Below are positions 58,360-64,000 of a DNA stretch of 64,000 bases, piece by piece. Numbering within the stretch: the stretch's first letter is position 1; each line of letters starts with the position of its first letter. Below the pieces are notes generated by a model, which made no database searches, was not told where the DNA came from, and saw only the letters and a list, made by a program, of their open reading frames with translations. The translations under genes were made by a program, and so were the position numbers. The DNA is from an uncultured Eubacteriales bacterium (GTDB lineage Bacteria > Bacillota > Clostridia > Oscillospirales > UBA644). Location: assembly GCA_905207625.1 (NCBI GenBank), contig CAJLLT010000010.1, positions 1 through 64,000 of the forward strand, written 5' to 3'.

Positions 58360-59646
58360 TTGGAAACGAAAATGAAACTTACCCCTGCCCAGACCGAAAT
58401 ACTTAACGGCAGCAAGGGGCAGACCATGGCAAAGGTAATGCAGACACTTGTGCGTTACGGGGAACTTTTCGGCGCGGATGAAATGGTTGAAGTGACAAGC
58501 AAATACAATCACCTCGTCACATCATTCGGTCTTAAGGCTCTGGCGCCGGTGTATGCGCTGATGGAACAGCTGATAGATTCGGGGGCTGTATCCTCCCAGA
58601 AGTTCTCGGCGGACCCGAGACCATTAGACCGGAATGTTCCCAGCAGTTTTCTTCAGAATGTGGTTTTCCGCCATTTCATGTATTCAAAGCAGGATTTCTA
58701 TGAGCAGCAACTTCAGAAACTCGGACTTATGAGTCCCGATGCTTTTACCTGTACATGCTACATGGACGAGGTGGGAAATACCCCCGGGTTCGGTGATATT
58801 CTGTCCTGGTCCGAATCGTCGGCTGTGGTCTACGCTAACTCTGTTCTCGGTGCGCGGTGCAACCGCAATTCCGGCATAATTGACCTTATGGGGTCAATCG
58901 TCGGGTATGTGCCCTGTTTCGGACTGTTGAAGGATGAGGGCAGAAAGGCCAGCTGGATAATTGAAATAAAAACTACAAAGAAGCCCGAAGCCCAGCTTCT
59001 CGGCTCCGCTGTGGGAATGAAGGTCATGGAGGATGTGCCCTACATACGCGGGCTTGACAAATGGTTGGGCGGAAAGCTTGACGATGCGGCGAAAACATAT
59101 CTGAAGGATTTCGGCGCCGCGACGGCATCCAACGGAGCTGTAGGACTGTATCACGTTGAAAATATTACCCCCGAGGCTGTAAAATACGGAGAAGATCTGA
59201 TTCTTGAAAACGCCGTAACTTACGTCATTGACGACGAGGAACTGCAGCGGATATATGACAGCTATCCCATAGTATGGAAGAATAAGGAGGCGAAGCCAAG
59301 GCTCTGCTTCATGGGATGTCCGCATATGAGCCTTGAGCAGCTCATATCCTGGACGGAAAGGGTGGAACAGGGTCTTAAAGAGGCTGGAAACAGCAGGGTC
59401 GTGATCCCCACGGTGTTCACCGCTGCCCCCGCCGTTCTTGAGAAATTCGGACAGACGCCATACGCCGAAAGACTCAGAAATACAGGAGTTATAACGAGCT
59501 ATATCTGTCCCCTGATGTACATGAATAATCCTCTCAGTTCAGGCATGCCTGTCATTACTTCCAGCAATAAACTCAGAACATACACTACTGCCCGGTATTA
59601 TACGGATGATGAGATACTTGAGCAGATAACGAAGGGAGGCAGATGA
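58360..59646 (+). CDS. Aconitase X catalytic subunit (DUF521)
   Basis: 428 residues, probable TTG start 7 bases after aaaggtaggg; ATG 58372 is the alternative. LTPAQTEILNGSKGQTMAKVMQTLVRYGE and YMDEVGNTPGFGDILSWSESSAVVYANSVLGARCNR are typical of AcnX. Candidate cluster cysteines: one in ARCNR (about 167) and those in CFMGCPHMS (about 318-322). AcnX enzymes of bacteria dehydrate cis-3-hydroxy-L-proline, and archaeal ones dehydrate mevalonate 5-phosphate; which applies here is open. The stop overlaps the start of the small subunit (ATGA). Confidence 0.9.
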   Translation: METKMKLTPAQTEILNGSKGQTMAKVMQTLVRYGELFGADEMVEVTSKYNHLVTSFGLKALAPVYALMEQLIDSGAVSSQKFSADPRPLDRNVPSSFLQNVVFRHFMYSKQDFYEQQLQKLGLMSPDAFTCTCYMDEVGNTPGFGDILSWSESSAVVYANSVLGARCNRNSGIIDLMGSIVGYVPCFGLLKDEGRKASWIIEIKTTKKPEAQLLGSAVGMKVMEDVPYIRGLDKWLGGKLDDAAKTYLKDFGAATASNGAVGLYHVENITPEAVKYGEDLILENAVTYVIDDEELQRIYDSYPIVWKNKEAKPRLCFMGCPHMSLEQLISWTERVEQGLKEAGNSRVVIPTVFTAAPAVLEKFGQTPYAERLRNTGVITSYICPLMYMNNPLSSGMPVITSSNKLRTYTTARYYTDDEILEQITKGGR

Positions 59647-60092
59647 TCATGAAACAGTTCAAAGGGAGAGTTGTTGCCGCCGGAAAAGTGACGGCGCCGG
59701 CACTGGTTTCCCATGGGGGACTCAACACCCTGGCATCGTTTCAGAAAGCGTTGCAGTTCGGTGATAAAAAGGCAACCTGCGGAGATCAGAACAACCCCGA
59801 TCTGTACGGAAAGGAAATGCTTGGAAAGGCTCTTTGTCTGCCCCGGACCATAGGTTCAACCACCGGTGGGCTTGTACTGTACTGCGCCTGCGCAATGAAA
59901 CGTCAGCCTGCGTGTCTGCTGTTTTCCGAGCCCATAGATTCACTTGCCGCCGCCGGCGCGATACTGTCCGATGTGTGGCTGGAGGGACATCCTCTGCCCG
60001 TTGTGGACAGTCTTGGTCAGGAATTTCTGGATTACGTCCGGGACGGAATGAATATATCCCTTGATGAAGACGGTACGGTGAGTGTGGAATAA
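59643..60092 (+). CDS. Aconitase X swivel-domain subunit (DUF126)
   Basis: 149 residues, ATG in an ATGA overlap, ribosome site gggaggc. GRVVAAGKVTAPALVSHGGLNTLASF and the segment TGGLVLYCACAMKRQPACLLFSEPIDSLAAAGAILSD mark the swivel domain that completes the active site of AcnX. Last gene before the terminator at 60217. Confidence 0.92.
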   Translation: MIMKQFKGRVVAAGKVTAPALVSHGGLNTLASFQKALQFGDKKATCGDQNNPDLYGKEMLGKALCLPRTIGSTTGGLVLYCACAMKRQPACLLFSEPIDSLAAAGAILSDVWLEGHPLPVVDSLGQEFLDYVRDGMNISLDEDGTVSVE

Positions 60093-60216
60093 GACTTACA
60101 TACGGTCGGGTCAGCGTGAAAAACGTTTGAAAATACCCGTTTTCCGGAATTTATCCTGCGGATAGGGAATAAGTTCCGGAATCCGGCGCAAATATTTTTC
60201 TGATGCGTTTTCCGTA

Positions 60217-60258
60217 CAGAAGCAGACGCAGGGTGTCCTGCGTCTGCTTCTGTTTATT
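60217..60258 (+). terminator. Terminator after the aconitase X genes
   Basis: acagaagcagacgcagg and cctgcgtctgcttctgt form a 17-pair stem with a four-base loop, then ttta. The rest of 60093-60511 is intergenic. Confidence 0.92.
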
Positions 60259-60280
60259 TCCGGGAAGGTGTCATGTTTTT

Positions 60281-60333
60281 GCCGGAAGTCATCTTTCCGC
60301 CGGAAGTCATCTTTCCGCCGGAAATCTTTCTCC
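60281..60333. repeat. Three direct 18-bp repeats
   Basis: gccggaagtcatctttcc at 60281-60298 and 60299-60316, with a worn third copy to 60333. A short slipped-strand repeat between two operons; no function seen. Confidence 0.8.
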
Positions 60334-60429
60334 TGTTTTTAACGGCTGAATGAGCCCCTCAACTGATCGAAATATCTAAATTTTTTTTACGAAAAAGAAA
60401 AGAATTTCGCTTTTGTCACAAAAAAAACG

Positions 60430-60458
60430 TTGACATTCCTGTAAATAAATGCTATTCT
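60430..60458 (+). promoter_or_regulatory. Promoter of the pantothenate kinase operon
   Basis: TTGACA at 60430-60435, 17-base spacer, TATTCT at 60453-60458. Confidence 0.82.
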
Positions 60459-60511
60459 ATTATAGATTACATTATATGGATGTTACCGGGAGTTTTCAGG
60501 GGAGGGAATGT

Positions 60512-61345
60512 ATGACTGTTATCGGTATTGACATAGGCGGAAGCACCACAAAGATAGTCGGGATACGTGAGGGTTTTCTTATGAAGCCGATCCAGGTGAC
60601 CGCGACTGACCCTGTTACTTCTCTTTACGGCGCGTTCGGCAGATATATGAGCGAAAACGGGCTTGACCTTAAAGACGTCTCCGAAATACGGCTGACGGGT
60701 GTGGGCGCTTCGCATTTCAAAGGCGATATTTACGGTATAAAAACCGAAAAGACCAATGAGTTTCAGTGTATAGGTCTTGGGGGGCTTCATCTTACCCGGC
60801 TCGACAGTGCAATAATCGTAAGTATGGGAACGGGTACCGCTTTTGTCCGTGCCGATGGCTGCAATATCTCTCATATCGGAGGTACCGGCGTCGGGGGCGG
60901 CACGCTGCTCGGCCTTTCCTCCAAGTTGCTGCAGATACGTAATTTTGCCAGCATCTGTGACCTTGCTCAGGGTGGAAATCTTGATAATGTGGATCTAGCC
61001 GTCGGAGATATCTCTCAGGATTCTTCCGAGAAACTTACCAGAAAAACGACGGCTTCCAATTTCGGTAAAATATCCGACTATGCGGGAAAAGAAGACATAG
61101 CCCTCGGTCTGATTAACATGGTTTTCCAGACTGTGGGAATGATGGCGGCTTTCGCATGCAGATCCGTCGGGGTAAATGACGTGGTTCTGTGCGGAAATCT
61201 GACAACTATTCCCGACGCACTCAGCTTTTTTGACGTAATACATGAATTACACGGAGTAAACTTCCATTTACCGCAGCATGCCGAGTATGCCACGGCTCTC
61301 GGTGCGGCACTGTCCGGTTTCGACGGTAAAGTTTATTCGGAATAA
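60512..61345 (+). CDS. Type II pantothenate kinase
   Basis: 277 residues from ATG 60512 (ggaggg upstream); the longer frame runs into the promoter. TVIGIDIGGSTTKIVGI at 2-18 is the ASKHA phosphate-binding loop and IVSMGTGTAFVRAD near 108 the second motif of the CoaW/PanK-II group. It phosphorylates pantothenate, the first step of coenzyme A synthesis; bacterial type II enzymes are typically insensitive to CoA feedback. The operon continues with two dehydrogenases. Confidence 0.87.
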   Translation: MTVIGIDIGGSTTKIVGIREGFLMKPIQVTATDPVTSLYGAFGRYMSENGLDLKDVSEIRLTGVGASHFKGDIYGIKTEKTNEFQCIGLGGLHLTRLDSAIIVSMGTGTAFVRADGCNISHIGGTGVGGGTLLGLSSKLLQIRNFASICDLAQGGNLDNVDLAVGDISQDSSEKLTRKTTASNFGKISDYAGKEDIALGLINMVFQTVGMMAAFACRSVGVNDVVLCGNLTTIPDALSFFDVIHELHGVNFHLPQHAEYATALGAALSGFDGKVYSE

Positions 61346-61364
61346 TACAACGGAGGATCAGTAA

Positions 61365-62624
61365 ATGAAAACAAAAGCATGCAGACTTCACGGCAAAAAC
61401 GATCTCAGACTTGATGAGTTTGAGCTTCCGGAGCTTAAGGACGATGAAATACTTGCCAAAATAGTGTCTGACAGCATATGTATGTCATCCTACAAGGCGG
61501 CAATTCAGGGCGAGGATCATAAACGTGTTCCTGCGGATGTGGCGGAAAACCCCGTCATAATCGGACATGAGTTCTGCGGTGAGATAGTTGAAGTGGGAAG
61601 CAAGTGGCAGGACAAGTTCAGTGTCGGACAGAAACTCTGCGTTCAGACCGCACTCAACCTTCCCGAAAATCCTTATGCCGCCCCCGGATATTCCTTCCGC
61701 TATATCGGCGGTGATGCCACTTACGTTATTATCCCGGCTGTTGTTATGGAAAGAGGCTGTCTGCTCAATTACAGCGGAGACAGCTATTTCTTCGGCTCTC
61801 TGGGCGAACCTATGAGCTGTATTATAGGCGGATTCCATTCCTGCTATCATATCAAGCAGGGAACATATGAACACGTCATGGGTATAGTTCCCGGCGGAAA
61901 TATGGCAATCCTTGCGGGTGCCGGACCTATGGGACTCGGCGCAATAGATTACGCTATCCATAATCCCCGCAGACCCGGCAGACTTGTTGTCACCGATATA
62001 GACGATGCCCGTCTGGAGCGTGCGGCAAGCATACTCACCGTTGAGGAAGCAAGGAAACACGGCGTTGAGCTTCACTATGTGAATACCGCGAATCTCGCGG
62101 ATGCAGATGCGTACCTGAAGGGACTTACCGATGGTCACGGTTATGACGATGTCTTCGTCTTTGCTCCGGTTAAACCTGTTGTTGAACAGGCCGACAGACT
62201 CCTCGCATATGACGGATGTCTCAATTTCTTTGCGGGTCCGACAAACACCGAGTTCTCCGCGATGTTCAACTTTTATAATGTTCATTACTCCGCTACCCAT
62301 ATCTGCGGTTCAAGCGGCGGAAACGCCCAGGATCTGATAGAGGCTCTTGATATGCTTTCTGCCGGTGTGATCAATCCTGCCGCAATGATAACCCATGTCG
62401 GTGGACTGAATGCCGTTGCTGAGACTACTCTTAATCTTCCCAAGATCCCCGGTGGTAAGAAGCTTATCTATACCCAGATTGATATGCCGCTGACCGCTAT
62501 AGACGATATGGAAAAGTCCGAGGATCCGGTTATACACGAACTTGGTGTCATTGTTTCACGCCATAACGGACTCTGGAACGCCGAGGCTGAAAAATACCTC
62601 CTCGCTCATTCGAAATCGATATAA
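61365..62624 (+). CDS. Zinc-type alcohol dehydrogenase, L-sorbose-1-phosphate reductase-like
   Basis: 419 residues. Catalytic-domain motif NPVIIGHEFCGEIVEVGSKW near 66-85, nucleotide-binding GAGPMGLGAIDYAIHNP near 187, and FAGPTNTEFSAMFNFYNVHYSATHICGSSGG near 290, which recalls SorE (sorbose-1-phosphate reductase) and related polyol-phosphate dehydrogenases. Longer than common MDR enzymes (about 350). Probably converts a ketose or polyol phosphate. Nineteen bases after the kinase stop, with ggagg as ribosome site. The sor-type role is a guess from the family. Confidence 0.8.
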   Translation: MKTKACRLHGKNDLRLDEFELPELKDDEILAKIVSDSICMSSYKAAIQGEDHKRVPADVAENPVIIGHEFCGEIVEVGSKWQDKFSVGQKLCVQTALNLPENPYAAPGYSFRYIGGDATYVIIPAVVMERGCLLNYSGDSYFFGSLGEPMSCIIGGFHSCYHIKQGTYEHVMGIVPGGNMAILAGAGPMGLGAIDYAIHNPRRPGRLVVTDIDDARLERAASILTVEEARKHGVELHYVNTANLADADAYLKGLTDGHGYDDVFVFAPVKPVVEQADRLLAYDGCLNFFAGPTNTEFSAMFNFYNVHYSATHICGSSGGNAQDLIEALDMLSAGVINPAAMITHVGGLNAVAETTLNLPKIPGGKKLIYTQIDMPLTAIDDMEKSEDPVIHELGVIVSRHNGLWNAEAEKYLLAHSKSI

Positions 62625-62655
62625 AGTCAACATATAACGAAAAGAAGGAATACAA

Positions 62656-63855
62656 ATGTCTTTTATAGCCGAAAATGTTACTTTTGATAAGGAAAAAGCC
62701 GCGCTGACCGCACCTGTTGTGCGAATGCTTCTCAAAGGCGGAAAGAATACTTCCTGCGTTGTATTCGGGGTCAGTACGGAACTCCTTAATGCAAAGTCTC
62801 TTCCTGAGACCGTATACGTTCCCGCCGCTGATGATCAGGGAACTGCCGTTGCCGAAAAAATAGCGGAGTATAAGAAAAACAACGGAAAACTCCCGGTGGG
62901 AGTCCATGTTCAGGGACTGGGCGTATATGCCCATGGGGCAGGTAAAGCCGAGGCTGATGAGGTGATGAAATCTTTCATCGCTGTCGCCGGAGGCAAAAAA
63001 ACCGAGCTCTCCTCCGTAAAGACCTCCAAAGGTCGCCTTGCCGAAAAGATAGCCATTGTTACCGGTGCGGCTCAGGGGTTCGGTGCCGGTATTTCCGACT
63101 GCATGCTGGATGAAGGCTCAAATATGGTCATTGCCGACCTCAACTATGATCTAGCAAAGCATAATGCCATGGAAAAATGCGAAAAATACGGAGCAGGCAA
63201 GGCTGAAGCTTGCAAGGTGGACGTGGGTAATGAAGAAAGCGTCCGGGATATGGTCTATGATACCGTGCTTGAATACGGCGGACTTGACATAATGGTCTGC
63301 AATGCCGGAATAGCAAAAGCCGGAAGTCTTGAGGAAATGACACAGAGCACCCTTGAACTGGTGACAAAGGTTAATTATACTGCGTTTTTCCTCTGTTCAA
63401 AATACGCTTCCCGGATAATGAAAATACAGCATAAATATGCCCCCGATTATTACGCTGATATTATTCAGGTTAACTCCAAGTCGGGGCTTGTCGGCAGTAA
63501 CAAGAACTTTGCCTATGCCGGAAGTAAATTCGGAGGGGTCGGTCTCGTTCAGAGCTTTGCCCTTGAACTTGTGGAACATAACATTAAAGTAAATTGTGTC
63601 TGCCCCGGAAACTTCTTTGACGGACCTCTGTGGAGCGACCCGGTCAAAGGACTTTTCATACAGTATCTCAATGCCGGAAAAGTCCCCGGAGCAAAGAATG
63701 TTGCAGACGTCAAGAAATATTATGAAAGCAAGATCCCGATGTCCAGAGGCTGTGTGCCTTCCGATGTGGCAAAGGCTATATTCTACTGTGTGGAGCAGAA
63801 GTACGAAACAGGTCAGGCAATACCCGTTACCGGCGGTCAGGTAATGCTGAAATAA
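62656..63855 (+). CDS. SDR oxidoreductase with an aldolase-derived N-terminal extension
   Basis: 399 residues. The SDR domain occupies about 130-399: TGAAQGFGAG (NAD-binding, near 137), NAG (VCNAGIAKAG near 215), and the active-site Ser (NSKSGL) and YxxxK (AYAGSKFGG near 285). The first 125 residues are extra. Their GVHVQGLGVYAHGAGKAEADEV stretch resembles the hinge between the class II aldolase and SDR halves of RhaD-type bifunctional enzymes, so the extension looks like a stump of that aldolase without its metal-binding histidines. Likely a sugar or polyol-phosphate dehydrogenase. It follows the SorE-like gene by 31 bases. Confidence 0.85.
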   Translation: MSFIAENVTFDKEKAALTAPVVRMLLKGGKNTSCVVFGVSTELLNAKSLPETVYVPAADDQGTAVAEKIAEYKKNNGKLPVGVHVQGLGVYAHGAGKAEADEVMKSFIAVAGGKKTELSSVKTSKGRLAEKIAIVTGAAQGFGAGISDCMLDEGSNMVIADLNYDLAKHNAMEKCEKYGAGKAEACKVDVGNEESVRDMVYDTVLEYGGLDIMVCNAGIAKAGSLEEMTQSTLELVTKVNYTAFFLCSKYASRIMKIQHKYAPDYYADIIQVNSKSGLVGSNKNFAYAGSKFGGVGLVQSFALELVEHNIKVNCVCPGNFFDGPLWSDPVKGLFIQYLNAGKVPGAKNVADVKKYYESKIPMSRGCVPSDVAKAIFYCVEQKYETGQAIPVTGGQVMLK

Positions 63856-63911
63856 TGATGATTGTTGAATAGTTTTACTATATACAAAATCCAATATACA
63901 GGAGTGAGTTT

Positions 63912-64000
63912 ATGGCAACACCCGTAATTATGCCGAGACAGGGCCAGAGCGTCGAAAGCTGTATCATTACAAAATGGAACAAGCATGTCGGCGATAAAGT
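63912..64000 (+). CDS. Lipoyl-domain protein, probable E2 subunit of a 2-oxoacid dehydrogenase (partial)
   Basis: The first 29 codons only; the gene runs off the window. ATG 63912 with ggagtgag upstream. ATPVIMPRQGQSVESCIITKW and HVGDKV match the N-terminus of E2 lipoyl domains (usual form MPKLGxSVxxGxIxxWxxxxGDxV). Pyruvate or acetoin dehydrogenase E2 is most likely; the lysine to be lipoylated lies outside. Confidence 0.8.
   Translation, partial: MATPVIMPRQGQSVESCIITKWNKHVGDK

Overview
The window looks like a chromosomal segment of an anaerobic, probably gut-associated Clostridia member (Bacillota). Supporting signs are an rRNA operon end without spacer tRNAs, consensus sigma-A promoters with 17-base spacers, strong AGGAGG ribosome sites, Firmicutes-type genes (paired radical-SAM and DUF2344 genes, QueT, a SpoIVFB-like M50 peptidase, type II pantothenate kinase) and glycan-degrading lipoproteins. 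No species call is possible from sequence alone.

Layout. 1-514: 3' end of 23S rRNA, then 5S rRNA. 712-5504: two lipoproteins (DUF4838 and a second predicted extracytoplasmic protein) and a GH29 alpha-L-fucosidase. 5615-11217 (minus): DUF1846 protein, HtpG, TraX-like membrane protein, RadA. 11280-11521: a 120-bp structured tandem repeat. 11650-14011: Gfo/Idh/MocA oxidoreductase and MATE transporter. 14097-18830 (minus): radical SAM protein, DUF2344 partner, QueT, GalU, aldose-1-epimerase-like protein. 18963-23724: M50 peptidase, then a RodA/GlpA-like/FAD oxidoreductase/DUF1667 operon. 23845: tRNA-Thr(CGT).

24200-55907 is a 32-kb polymorphic-toxin island, all on the minus strand, with two full-length Rhs/YD-repeat genes. 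Rhs1 (30085-36255) is the sixth gene of an operon that begins with a metallophosphoesterase and a phage-like lysis cassette (XhlA-like protein, amidase, holin). It carries a candidate PD-(D/E)xK nuclease tip and is followed by an immunity candidate. Rhs2 (44545-50082) sits near the end of a nine-gene, translationally coupled operon: HTH regulator, nucleotidyltransferase, thymidylate-kinase-like protein, acyl carrier protein, BtrH/C39-like protein, AMP-forming ligase, DNRLRE-like accessory protein, Rhs2 with an amidase-type tip, and a membrane-anchored immunity candidate. Neither Rhs protein has a Sec signal, but both share a short N-terminal motif, so each operon may supply its own export or modification machinery. 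Downstream of each Rhs gene lies an array of displaced toxin tips with immunity genes. These units are separated by intrinsic terminators followed immediately by near-consensus promoters. They are the most unusual part of the window.

56288-63855 (plus): an Old-Yellow-Enzyme/FAD reductase, both aconitase X subunits, type II pantothenate kinase, a zinc-type sugar-phosphate dehydrogenase and an SDR. The window ends in the first codons of a lipoyl-domain protein, probably the E2 subunit of a 2-oxoacid or acetoin dehydrogenase complex.
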